This document shows, one piece after another, positions 26,773 to 35,004 of a stretch of DNA of 64,000 nt. The notes under the pieces were generated by a model. The model was not told the DNA's origin and ran no database searches. It was given only the letters and a program-made list of their open reading frames with translations. Source of the stretch: Paracoccaceae bacterium (GTDB taxonomy: Bacteria > Pseudomonadota > Alphaproteobacteria > Rhodobacterales > Rhodobacteraceae); NCBI GenBank assembly GCA_020637675.1, contig JACKKD010000001.1:372001-436000 (forward strand), given 5' to 3'. The number at the start of each line of letters is the position of its first letter. Position 1 is the stretch's first letter. The position numbers and the translations under genes are program-made.

Positions 26773-29552
26773 GGACTCTCCCTCCAGGGCCGGTGCCTCG
26801 GCGCGGGCGGAACGGGAGAGGCGAGAGGCTCCAACCCGGGCTCCGACGCGGCGCGTGGCGCGGCGCGCTCGATGCGCACCCGGAGATCGAACCACGCGGC
26901 CTGCCCGGTCACGGGGTCGGAGTTCGACCATCTGAGGCCGTCCCCCCGCTCAGGCATAAGTTCGCAGATCAAGTGGTTGAGAAGAAATCCTTTCGTCGCC
27001 TCAGGCGCCGCAGGATCGAGGGCCCAGGCGCCCTTCCTCTTGCCGATCGCGTTCCAGGTCCAGACGGTGCCGTCGTTCAACGCGGCCATGTGTGCCACCG
27101 GCACGACGATCTCGCCCGAGGGCGAGGTGACGCGCGCCCAATCACCTTCCTCGAACCCCTGCTCCTCCCAGATATTCGTCGGAACATAGAGCGGGTTCTC
27201 CCCGTGGATCTGCCTCAGCCACACGTTCTGCGACCCCCAGGAGTGATACATGGCCATCGGCCGCTGGGTCAGCGCATGGACCGGATAGTCCTCGCCCGCA
27301 ACCTCGCCGAAGGGCTCGTACCAGACCGGCAGCGGGTCCATTGCCTGCCGGAGCCGGTCGCGCAGATGCGCCGGCGGCTGGCGCGTCCCATGGCCTTCGG
27401 CCGCAAGGCGGAACCGTTGCAGGGGCTCCACCCAGAGCGAGAAGAGGTAGGGCAAGGGTTTATCGTAAAACCCGAGGTTTACGGCCCAATCCTGATACGC
27501 GGCGTTCCACGGCTTGAAGAAGGCGGCTTCCTCCGGCACATGTTCCACGCAGAAGCCGCCGTTCGCGACATAGCGGTCAATCTGGTCGGGGTTTGGAGCG
27601 CCGCGCCCCGTCTCGCTGCCGTCGCCGCGCCAGCCCATCAGCGGGCCGACCCCCAGGCGCCGTTCGTGATGGACCATGTAATCGGCGTAATCCTGGTACT
27701 TTGCGCGGCCTTCCTCATCCACGAACCCCGGCAGGCCGAGCCGGTTGGCGAGGTCCACGAGCACCGACTGAAAGCCCCGCACCTCGCGGTCGGGCGCCAC
27801 CACCGGCCAGCGGATCGCATCCGCCGCCGCGTCGGGTTCGCAGATCGGCCGGTCGAGAAGCGAGATGCAATCGTGCCGCTCCAGATAGGTCGTGTCAGGC
27901 AGGACAAGGTCGGCATAGGCGACCATCTCGGAGGCATAGGCGTCCGAATAGATGATCCGCGGGATACGGTATTCGCCCTTCTCGTCGCGGTCGGTCAGCA
28001 TCTCCATCACGGCGGCGGTGTTCATCGAGGAATTCCACGCCATGTTCGCCATGTAGAGCATCAGCGTGTCGATCCGGTAGGGATCGCCGGCATGGGCATT
28101 GGGAATGACCATGTGCATCAGCCCGTGCACCGAAAGCGGGTTTTCCCACGAAAACGCCTTGTCGATCCGCGCCGGGCTGCCATCGGCCTTCAGCGCGAGA
28201 TCTTCCGGCCCGCGCGGAAAGCCGAGGTGCGGGCCGCCGAGAGGCTTGCCCGGCACGCAGTCGCAATGCGGGGTCGGGTGCGCATCGAAGGGTTTCGGAT
28301 AGGGCGGCTTGAAACGGAAGCTGCCGGGCGTTTCGACCGCGCCGAGGAGAATCTGCAGGAGATGGAGCGCGCGGGCAGTCTGGAAGCCGTTGGAATGCGC
28401 CGAAATCCCCCGCATCGCATGAAACGACACAGGCCGGCCGACCATGGTCTCGTGGCGCTCGCCGCGAAAGTCCGTCCACGGCCGCGGGAGGACCACCGGC
28501 GCGTCGAACGCCGCCGCAATCTCGGCCGCCAGACCCTTGATCCGGCTTGCGGAAATGCCCGTGCGGCTGGCCACAGCCTCGGGCGCATAGTCTTCCGACA
28601 GGTAGCGCTCCGCGAGGTGCCGGAACACCGTCCGGCAGCCCTGCCAGCTTGCGCCGAGGTCCGGGCGCACGCCCCCGGCGTCGAAGGGCGCGGGCGCGCC
28701 CGTCGCCCGGTCGATGACGAGAAGCCGGCCCTCCGCGTCGCGGAGCAGAAGCCCGTCCTCGCCGACGAGGCAGGGCGCGTTCGTCCAGCGGGCGAGGTAA
28801 TCGAGGTCGACCTTCCCGGCTTTCAGGATCTCGTGAACCAGCGACAGGATCAGAAGGCCGTCGGTGCCCGGTGTGATCCCGTACCAGTCATCCGCCACGG
28901 CATTGTAGCCGGTGCGGATCGGGTTCACCCCGATCACCCGCGCGCCCCGCGCCTTCAGCTTGCCGATGCCGATCTTGATGGGGTTCGAGTCATGGTCCTC
29001 CGCCACGCCGAAAAGAACGAAGAGCTTCGTGCGCTCCCAGTCCGGGGCGCCGAACTCCCAGAAGGCGCCGCCCATCGTGTAGATGCCCGCCGCCGCCATG
29101 TTGACCGAGCAGAAGCCGCCATGCGCCGCGTAATTGGGCGTGCCGAAGCTTTGGGCCCAGAGGCTCGTGAACGACTGCGACTGGTCGCGGCCGGTGAAGA
29201 ACGCGAGCCTTTCGGGCGCCGTCTCGCGCAGGGGTTTCAGCCAGTCGACCGCGATCTCCAGCGCCTCGTCCCAGGTGATTTCCTCGAAGGCACCCGATCC
29301 CCTCGGCCCCACCCGGCGCAGGGGCGCGCGAAGCCGCGCGGGCGACGTCACCTGCATGATGCCGGATGCCCCCTTGGCGCAGAGGACGCCCCGGTTCACG
29401 GGGTGGTCGCGGTTGCCGTCGATATAGACGACCCTGCCGGATTTCAGGTGCACGTCGATGCCGCAACGGCAGGCGCACATGTAGCAGGTGGTCTTGCGGA
29501 CCTCGTCCGAGACACGCGGCGACGTTTCGATCCGTGGCTCCTGAAGGCCCAT
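26769..29552 (-). CDS. soeA: Molybdopterin oxidoreductase catalytic subunit, probably sulfite dehydrogenase SoeA
   Basis: Catalytic subunit of 927 residues in the DMSO-reductase family. An N-terminal [4Fe-4S] site C23-x2-C26-x3-C30 with C58 is present, followed by the Mo-bisMGD domains (SFGTPNYAAHGGFCS, then VNPIRTGYNAVADDWYG) and a C-terminal dinucleotide-binding domain. There is no Tat signal, so the enzyme should face the cytoplasm, as in SoeABC and unlike DMSO reductase. In a cluster that releases sulfite through Xsc, oxidation of sulfite to sulfate with quinone as acceptor is the best reading; the alternative is an unknown DmsABC-like reductase. Confidence 0.82.
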   Translation of the reverse strand: MGLQEPRIETSPRVSDEVRKTTCYMCACRCGIDVHLKSGRVVYIDGNRDHPVNRGVLCAKGASGIMQVTSPARLRAPLRRVGPRGSGAFEEITWDEALEIAVDWLKPLRETAPERLAFFTGRDQSQSFTSLWAQSFGTPNYAAHGGFCSVNMAAAGIYTMGGAFWEFGAPDWERTKLFVLFGVAEDHDSNPIKIGIGKLKARGARVIGVNPIRTGYNAVADDWYGITPGTDGLLILSLVHEILKAGKVDLDYLARWTNAPCLVGEDGLLLRDAEGRLLVIDRATGAPAPFDAGGVRPDLGASWQGCRTVFRHLAERYLSEDYAPEAVASRTGISASRIKGLAAEIAAAFDAPVVLPRPWTDFRGERHETMVGRPVSFHAMRGISAHSNGFQTARALHLLQILLGAVETPGSFRFKPPYPKPFDAHPTPHCDCVPGKPLGGPHLGFPRGPEDLALKADGSPARIDKAFSWENPLSVHGLMHMVIPNAHAGDPYRIDTLMLYMANMAWNSSMNTAAVMEMLTDRDEKGEYRIPRIIYSDAYASEMVAYADLVLPDTTYLERHDCISLLDRPICEPDAAADAIRWPVVAPDREVRGFQSVLVDLANRLGLPGFVDEEGRAKYQDYADYMVHHERRLGVGPLMGWRGDGSETGRGAPNPDQIDRYVANGGFCVEHVPEEAAFFKPWNAAYQDWAVNLGFYDKPLPYLFSLWVEPLQRFRLAAEGHGTRQPPAHLRDRLRQAMDPLPVWYEPFGEVAGEDYPVHALTQRPMAMYHSWGSQNVWLRQIHGENPLYVPTNIWEEQGFEEGDWARVTSPSGEIVVPVAHMAALNDGTVWTWNAIGKRKGAWALDPAAPEATKGFLLNHLICELMPERGDGLRWSNSDPVTGQAAWFDLRVRIERAAPRAASEPGLEPLASPVPPAPRHRPWRESP

Positions 29553-29631
29553 GTCGTTCCCCGATCCCGCCCCTAATGCGAACCTTGTCCGCCCCCGCCC
29601 CGCAAGGCAAGTCCGCTGTTCCGCCGTGCGA

Positions 29632-30777
29632 TCATCGCCCGCTCCCGGTCAGCCGGCGCGTCACGGCCGCGATCCAGGCCTCTTCGGCGGCCGGCACGAT
29701 GGCGACGGCGACCGCGCCTCCGGCATCGATGCGGAGCGCGTTCCCGGCATTCGCCGCCGCGTCCACGGTCACGCCGAGAAAGCCGAGTCCCTCGCATATG
29801 CGCGCCCTGACCTCGGCGTCGTTCTCGCCGATGCCGCCGGTGAAGGCGACCGCGTCGAGCCCACCCATCGCCGCAACGGCTGAGCCCGCGTGCCGCACCG
29901 CCCAGTAGCAGAAATGCGCAATGGCGAACCGGGCCTGCTCGGTTCCGGCCGCGTGGAGCGCGCGCATGTCGGATGCCCCGCCCAGCGCCAGGAGCCCGCT
30001 TTCACGGTTGAGGATGCGCGCGGCACCGGCGATCCCGTGATCCTCGGCGAGGCGCAAGACGGCGTTGCCGTCGATCTGCCCGGTGCGCGTGCCCATCGTG
30101 AGCCCGTCGAGCGGCGAATAGCCCATCGACGAGGCGACCGACCGCCCCTCGCGGATCGCGCAGAGCGAAGCGCCGTTGCCGAGGTGGAAGGCGAGAAGCC
30201 GCGCCGGGAGTGGGCCGCCGAGGAGACCCGGCAGCCTCTCCGTCAGGCTGGCGTAGGAAATGCCGTGAAAGCCGTAGCGGCGCAGGCCCTTCGCGGTCTC
30301 GGAATCCGGCAGCGCATAACGCACGGCAACTTCGGGGTTGGTCGCATGAAAGGCGGTGTCGAAGACGGCAACCTGCGGCAGCCCTGGCGCGCGGCGGCGC
30401 ATCGCCCGGATCGCCGCGAGGTTCGCGGGGTTGTGCAGGGGCGCGATCGGCACGCAGGCCTCGATCGCGGCAATTGCCGCGTCGTCGAGGATCACCGGCT
30501 CGGTCAGGCCCTGCCCTCCGTGCACGACCCGGTGGCCGGTGCCGGCAAGCCGCGCGACAGGAAAGCCGCGCGCCTCGCAGGCGTCGAGGATGAGCCCGAT
30601 CGCCGCCTCGTGGTCGGCGGCCGCGCAGGGGCCTTCGTCGGCGCCGATCCTCAGCCGCGCCTCGCCACCCACCTCGGAGACGCTCAGCGTCAGAAGCGCC
30701 CCGTCGCCAGCGCCGAAGAGTGCCACCTTGACCGAGGAGGACCCGGCGTTGACGACGAGGATCGGGGCATCCCTCAT
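29632..30777 (-). CDS. ackA: Acetate kinase
   Basis: Converts acetyl phosphate and ADP to acetate and ATP. The product has 381 residues, slightly short for the family. It shows NAGSSSVKVALF at residues 10-21, GTGHRVVHGGQ, FDTAFHATNPE and GYSPLDGLTMGTRTGQIDGN. ATG 30777 follows the permease stop by one base, so it is in the taurine operon. Xsc produces acetyl phosphate; here AckA rather than Pta is the visible next enzyme, giving substrate-level ATP and acetate. Confidence 0.94.
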   Translation of the reverse strand: MRDAPILVVNAGSSSVKVALFGAGDGALLTLSVSEVGGEARLRIGADEGPCAAADHEAAIGLILDACEARGFPVARLAGTGHRVVHGGQGLTEPVILDDAAIAAIEACVPIAPLHNPANLAAIRAMRRRAPGLPQVAVFDTAFHATNPEVAVRYALPDSETAKGLRRYGFHGISYASLTERLPGLLGGPLPARLLAFHLGNGASLCAIREGRSVASSMGYSPLDGLTMGTRTGQIDGNAVLRLAEDHGIAGAARILNRESGLLALGGASDMRALHAAGTEQARFAIAHFCYWAVRHAGSAVAAMGGLDAVAFTGGIGENDAEVRARICEGLGFLGVTVDAAANAGNALRIDAGGAVAVAIVPAAEEAWIAAVTRRLTGSGR

Positions 30778-30778
30778 C

Positions 30779-31525
30779 TCACATCACCGATTTCGCAAGG
30801 CCGAGCACCGAAAGCCCGGCGAGAAGGAGGATCGCGAAGCGGCGGAAGCTCGCCGGTTCAGCGTTCAGGAAATGCCGGCTGCCGAGCCAGAGGCCGAGAA
30901 CCATGATGGGCGCCGCGAAGAGGACGGCACGGCCGGTGTCCGCCTCGATCATGCCCGCCCGCGCCATGACCGGCAGCGACCAGAGGTCCATGAGCGTGAA
31001 ATAGGCGACCAGCGTCGCCCGGAACACCGCAGCCGCCACCGGCTGCGCCGCGACGAAGACGGCGACCGGAAGGCCGCCGACGCCCGCCCCGTTCGCGAAG
31101 CCCGAGAGAAAGCCGGTACCCGCATGGCCCGCCCCGCCCACGCGCCCCGGCAGGCTCCAGCCCGCCCAGAGCCCCGCGCACATCAGAAGGACGAAGCCCG
31201 CGATGACGGCACGGGCCATGTCGGTGCCGATCCCGGAAAGGACGGCCACGCCGAGCGGCACACCCGGCAGCGTGCCGAGGGTGAGGTAGGCGACGCGTCG
31301 CCAGTCGATCCGCCCCCAGATTCCCGGCACCTGCTGCACGGTCATCAGGATGTCGCAGATGATGACCACGGGCACGGCATGAAGCGGGCTTGTCACCAGG
31401 CTCGTGGCCGAGACGACGAGTGCCGCAAAGCCGAAGCCGGAATAACCGCGCACGAAGGCCGCCGCGAAGACCGCGAAGGCGAGGAAGGCAGCCGCCCCCG
31501 GCGACAGGCCGAAGGGCAGCGCCAT
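30779..31525 (-). CDS. tauE: TSUP-family permease, probable sulfite exporter (TauE type)
   Basis: Integral membrane protein of 248 residues with about eight hydrophobic segments, of the TauE/SafE family. It starts MALPFGLSPGAAAFLAFAVF and has the early motif FVRGYSGFGFAALVVS and the repeat GFLSGFANGAGVGG, both typical. ATG 31525 shares a base with the xsc stop (TGATG), so it is coupled to xsc. Export of sulfite, or of another C2-sulfonate-derived anion, is inferred from context; it would complement the SoeABC oxidase. Confidence 0.85.
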   Translation of the reverse strand: MALPFGLSPGAAAFLAFAVFAAAFVRGYSGFGFAALVVSATSLVTSPLHAVPVVIICDILMTVQQVPGIWGRIDWRRVAYLTLGTLPGVPLGVAVLSGIGTDMARAVIAGFVLLMCAGLWAGWSLPGRVGGAGHAGTGFLSGFANGAGVGGLPVAVFVAAQPVAAAVFRATLVAYFTLMDLWSLPVMARAGMIEADTGRAVLFAAPIMVLGLWLGSRHFLNAEPASFRRFAILLLAGLSVLGLAKSVM

Positions 31526-33300
31526 CACGCGCCTTTCTGGGGACGCATGTCGGCGCGGTCGATGCCCGCGACCTCCACCGGCTTCTTCATCGCGTCGCGG
31601 CGGAAGGGCTCGCCCAGTTCCTGGTTCAGAAGCGCCTCGATGAAGGTGGTCCTGCCCGCCTTCTGGTCCTTCAGCGCCTGGTCGAGCGCGGCGGTCAGCT
31701 CCGCCATCGTCCGCGCCTGAACGCCCTTCAGCCCGCAGGCCTGCGCGATGCCGGCATAGCTCACGCCCTCGTTCAGCTCGGTCCCGACGAAATTGTCCGA
31801 ATACCAGAGCGTGGTGTTCCGCTTTTCCGCCCCCCATTGGTAGTTGCGCAAGACAACCATGGTGATCGCCGGCCATTCCTTGCGCCCGATCGCCACCATC
31901 TCGTTCATGGATATCCCGAACGCACCGTCCCCGGCGAAGCCCACGACAGGTGTGTCCGGGTTGCCGATCTTTGCGCCCACGATGGCCGGGAAGCCGTAGC
32001 CGCAGGGGCCGAAGAGGCCGGGGGCGAGGTATTTGCGCCCCGCTTCGAACGAGGGGTAGGCATTGCCGATGGCGCAGTTGTTGCCGATGTCGGAGGAGAT
32101 GATCGCCTCCTTCGGCAGCGCCGACTGGATCGCGCGCCAGGCCATGCGGGGCGACATCCAGTCCGGCTTGGCCTTCCGCGCGCGGTCGTTCCAAGTGGTG
32201 CCGGGATCGTCCGCCTCGTGATCCATCGAGGTCAGTTCCTGCGCCCAGGCCGATTTCGTCTTGGCGATCAGTGCCTTGCGATCCGATCTTCCGGCGTCTC
32301 CGGCATGGTCGCCAAGCTGTGCGAGGATCGCCCCGGCCACCTCCTTCGCATCGCCGACGATGCCGACCGCCACCGGCTTCGTCAGCCCGATCCGGTCGGG
32401 GTTGATGTCGACCTGGATCAGCTTCGCCGCCTTCGGCCAGTAGTCGATGCCATAGCCCGGCAGCGTCGAGAACGGGTTGAGCCTTGTGCCGAGCGCCAGC
32501 ACCACGTCGGCCCTGGCGATCAGTTCCATCGCCGCCTTCGACCCGTTGTAGCCCAAGGGGCCGGCAAAGAGAGGATGCGAGCCCGGGAAGGCGTCGTTGT
32601 GCTGGTAGTTGCAGCAGACCGGCGCGTCCAGCCTTTCCGCCAAAGCCTGCGAGGCCGGGATCGCGCCGCCGAGGACCACGCCCGCGCCGTTGAGGATGAC
32701 CGGGAATTTCGCGCCGGAGAGCAGCTTCGCCGCCTCGGCGATGGCATCCTCACCGCCCGCGGGCCGTTCGAAATCGACGATGGCGGGCAGTTCGACGTCG
32801 ATCACCTGCGTCCAGTAGTCGCGCGGCACGTTGATCTGGACCGGCGCCGACAGCCGCTTGCCCTTGGTGATGACGCGGTTCAGCACCTCGGCGATGCGGG
32901 AAGGGTCGCGCACCTCTTCCTGATAGGCGACCATGTCCTTGAAGGCGGCCATCTGCTCCACCTCCTGGAAGCCGCCCTGCCCGATGGTCCGGTTCGCGGC
33001 CTGCGGCGTGACCAGCAGCATCGGCGTGTGGTTCCAGTAGGCGGTCTTCACGGCGGTGACGAAGTTGGTGATGCCGGGGCCGTTCTGGGCGATGATCATC
33101 GCCATCTTGCCGGTGGTGCGGGTGAAGCCGTCGGCCATGTAGCCGCCGTTGCATTCATGCGCCACGTCCCAGAAGGTGATCCCCGCCTTCGGGAAGTAAT
33201 CCGAGATCGGCATGAAGGCCGAGCCGATGATTCCGAAGGCGTGTTCGATCCCGTGCCGTTGCAGCACCTTCACGAAGGCTTCTTCCGTCGTCATCTTCAT
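31525..33300 (-). CDS. xsc: Sulfoacetaldehyde acetyltransferase
   Basis: Thiamine-diphosphate enzyme that converts sulfoacetaldehyde and phosphate to acetyl phosphate and sulfite. The product has 591 residues, full length. The N-terminus MKMTTEEAFVKVLQRHGIEH, with FGIIGSAFMPISDYFPKAGI, is characteristic of Xsc, and the cofactor motif is GDGAFGISMNE followed by NYQWGAEKRN. ATG 33300 (or 33294) has GGGAGAAG upstream. Direct repeats resembling TauR boxes lie 62-94 bases before the start, inside the tauR 3' end. Confidence 0.96.
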   Translation of the reverse strand: MKMTTEEAFVKVLQRHGIEHAFGIIGSAFMPISDYFPKAGITFWDVAHECNGGYMADGFTRTTGKMAMIIAQNGPGITNFVTAVKTAYWNHTPMLLVTPQAANRTIGQGGFQEVEQMAAFKDMVAYQEEVRDPSRIAEVLNRVITKGKRLSAPVQINVPRDYWTQVIDVELPAIVDFERPAGGEDAIAEAAKLLSGAKFPVILNGAGVVLGGAIPASQALAERLDAPVCCNYQHNDAFPGSHPLFAGPLGYNGSKAAMELIARADVVLALGTRLNPFSTLPGYGIDYWPKAAKLIQVDINPDRIGLTKPVAVGIVGDAKEVAGAILAQLGDHAGDAGRSDRKALIAKTKSAWAQELTSMDHEADDPGTTWNDRARKAKPDWMSPRMAWRAIQSALPKEAIISSDIGNNCAIGNAYPSFEAGRKYLAPGLFGPCGYGFPAIVGAKIGNPDTPVVGFAGDGAFGISMNEMVAIGRKEWPAITMVVLRNYQWGAEKRNTTLWYSDNFVGTELNEGVSYAGIAQACGLKGVQARTMAELTAALDQALKDQKAGRTTFIEALLNQELGEPFRRDAMKKPVEVAGIDRADMRPQKGA

Positions 33301-33361
33301 TGCGCTTCTCCCTGGTCATTCCCCGTGCCAGCGAAAAGTTACCCGGCGGTCGCGCCGCAAA

Positions 33362-33394
33362 GTAGGGCCAGTCAGACCGGCCGGCTAGGGCCAG
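33362..33394 (-). promoter_or_regulatory. Paired direct repeats (TauR-box-like) before xsc
   Basis: GTAGGGCCAG (33362-33371) and CTAGGGCCAG (33385-33394) are direct repeats 23 bp apart, reading CTGGCCCTAC and CTGGCCCTAG on the coding strand of xsc. Nearly the same pair with the same 23-bp period precedes tpa. MocR/TauR-type regulators bind direct repeats; the TauR box I recall from Rhodobacter capsulatus is close to CTGGACYTAA. The site overlaps the last tauR codons. Confidence 0.65.
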
Positions 33395-34850
33395 TTTCGC
33401 GGATTGCTTCGGCGATCAACGCGACCCCCTCGGCGATCCTGTTCTGCGCGATCGAGGAATAGGCGAGCCGGTAGGTGTCGCCCGGCGCGGTGCCCGGGGC
33501 GAAGAAGGGCCGCCCCGGCTCGATCAGCACGCCCCTCTCGCGCAGCTTGAGCGACAGCGCGACGGTATCCACGCCCGCGGAACGCATCCAGAAGCTCGAC
33601 CCGCCGAAACCGCCCTGCCCCGCGACCTCCAGCCCCTGGTCGCGGATCGCCTCGTCCATCACCGTGCGCCGCCGCTTGTAGGCCGCGTTCAGCCGGTTGA
33701 TCAGCGCGTCGTAGTGCCCGAGCGCAAGGAAATAGGCGACCGTGCGCTGGATATGTCCCGGCGGATGGCGCAGCATCGCCGCGCGAAGCGCGCGGGCCTC
33801 GCGGATGAAGCCCTCGGGCGCGACGAGATAACCGAGCCGGAGCCCCGGGAAGAGCGACTTGGAGAAGGACCCGATGTGGATCACCCGCCCCTCGCGGTCG
33901 AGAGACTTCAGCGCTGGCGCGGCAGGCTTCAGGAACGACATCTCGAACTCGTAATCATCCTCGACGATCAGGAAATCGTCGCGCCCCGCCCGCTCCAGCA
34001 GGGCCAGGCGCCGCTCGAGCGGCATCGTCGCGTTGGTCGGGCACTGGTGGCTCGCCGTGGTAAAGACGGCCGCCACGCCTTCCGGCACCGCCTCGGGCGG
34101 CAGGCCGCCCGGGTCGACATCCACCGCGCGCACCTCGACCCCTTGCTGGCGGAGGATCATCCGAAGACCCGGGTAGCAGGGATTCTCCACCGCCGCCACG
34201 CGCCCGGGGCCAAGAAGCACTGCCGCCGCGATCCAGAGCGCGTTCTGCGCCCCCATCGTCAGGAGAACCTCGCCGGGCCGGGCAACAATCCCCCGCCGCG
34301 GCAGGATGGCGCGGGCGATGTATTCCACCAGCAAAGGGTCGTCGTCCTCGTAGAAGTCGTCGGTCAGCGACTGGAAGTCCCGCCGGCCGAGCGCCCGCAG
34401 CGCGCACTGGCGCCAGTTCTGATGGTCGAAAAGCGTGGCATCCGCCTGGCCGTAGATGAAGGGATAGCGATAGGCGTGCCAGTCGCGCGGCTTGACCGGC
34501 AGGTCGTGGGCCGAAAACCGCCCCCCTGTCGCGCGCGCCCAGTCCACGCTGTCCCGCCCCTCGCCCGCGGCGATCTCGAAGCCCGGAGGAGACGGCGCGC
34601 TTTCCGATACGTAATAGCCCGACCGTCCGCGCGCCGTGAGGTAGTCGCCCGCGACAAGCTCGGTATAGGCGAGCGTCACCGTGATCCGGCTCACGCCGAG
34701 ATGCCGGGCGAGCCCCCGGCTCGACGGCATCTTTTCGCCGGGCCGGAACCGGCCACGCAGGATTCCGCCCGCCACCATCTCCTGGATCTGCTGCTGGAGC
34801 GTGCCCGCGGCGCCGGGTTCAAGGTGGAAGGCTTCGGCAGGAATCGCCAT
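33372..34850 (-). CDS. tauR: MocR-type (GntR/aminotransferase) regulator, probable TauR
   Basis: Activator of taurine catabolism in related bacteria. An N-terminal GntR winged helix is at about residues 15-85 (RGLARHLGVSRITVTLAYTE, then RGRSGYYV), followed by a fold-type I aminotransferase domain with HIGSFSKSLFPGLRLGYLVA holding the likely PLP lysine. ATG 34850 gives 492 residues; a GTG at 34883 in frame would add 11 but lies in the repeat pair that is probably its own control site. It sits between tpa and xsc on the same strand. Confidence 0.88.
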   Translation of the reverse strand: MAIPAEAFHLEPGAAGTLQQQIQEMVAGGILRGRFRPGEKMPSSRGLARHLGVSRITVTLAYTELVAGDYLTARGRSGYYVSESAPSPPGFEIAAGEGRDSVDWARATGGRFSAHDLPVKPRDWHAYRYPFIYGQADATLFDHQNWRQCALRALGRRDFQSLTDDFYEDDDPLLVEYIARAILPRRGIVARPGEVLLTMGAQNALWIAAAVLLGPGRVAAVENPCYPGLRMILRQQGVEVRAVDVDPGGLPPEAVPEGVAAVFTTASHQCPTNATMPLERRLALLERAGRDDFLIVEDDYEFEMSFLKPAAPALKSLDREGRVIHIGSFSKSLFPGLRLGYLVAPEGFIREARALRAAMLRHPPGHIQRTVAYFLALGHYDALINRLNAAYKRRRTVMDEAIRDQGLEVAGQGGFGGSSFWMRSAGVDTVALSLKLRERGVLIEPGRPFFAPGTAPGDTYRLAYSSIAQNRIAEGVALIAEAIRETGPSRPV

Positions 34851-34852
34851 CA

Positions 34853-34883
34853 CTGGACCTAACGCGCCTGCATCTGGACTCAC
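34853..34883. promoter_or_regulatory. Paired direct repeats (TauR-box-like) at the tauR start
   Basis: CTGGACCTAA (34853-34862) and CTGGACTCAC (34874-34883) are direct repeats 21 bp apart on the + strand, ending three bases before the tauR ATG. The first matches the recalled TauR box exactly. Orientation is opposite to the repeats before tpa and xsc, and the position over the start region fits autoregulation. Confidence 0.6.
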
Positions 34884-34956
34884 GCATCAATGCGGAAACG
34901 GGCGCCGCCGTCAAGCCGCGCCCGCTGCTTCTTCGATGCTCGGGCACCCCGGGGTC

Positions 34957-34975
34957 GTGGGGGCAGCGCCCCCAC
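34957..34975. repeat. GC-rich hairpin between tpa and tauR
   Basis: GTGGGGGC (34957-34964) pairs perfectly with GCCCCCAC (34968-34975) over a 3-base loop. It is 30 bases after the tpa stop on the minus strand. There is no T-run, so strong intrinsic termination is doubtful; it may protect the tpa message end or weaken read-through into tauR. Confidence 0.4.
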
Positions 34976-35004
34976 CCTGTCGCCCCGTGTCCGGGGCGAA
35001 AGCC

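Noticed and set aside
26769..29552. Annotation of the molybdoenzyme as a true DMSO reductase
   Set aside because: There is no Tat signal on the catalytic subunit, and the genes sit in a sulfite-releasing taurine cluster, which fits a cytoplasm-facing sulfite dehydrogenase better.
26793..29576. A 927-codon open frame opposite soeA
   Set aside because: Same shadow effect; the opposite strand shows the molybdoenzyme with all cofactor motifs.
34957..34975. Intrinsic terminator of tpa
   Set aside because: The stem is strong but no T-run follows; recorded only as a hairpin.
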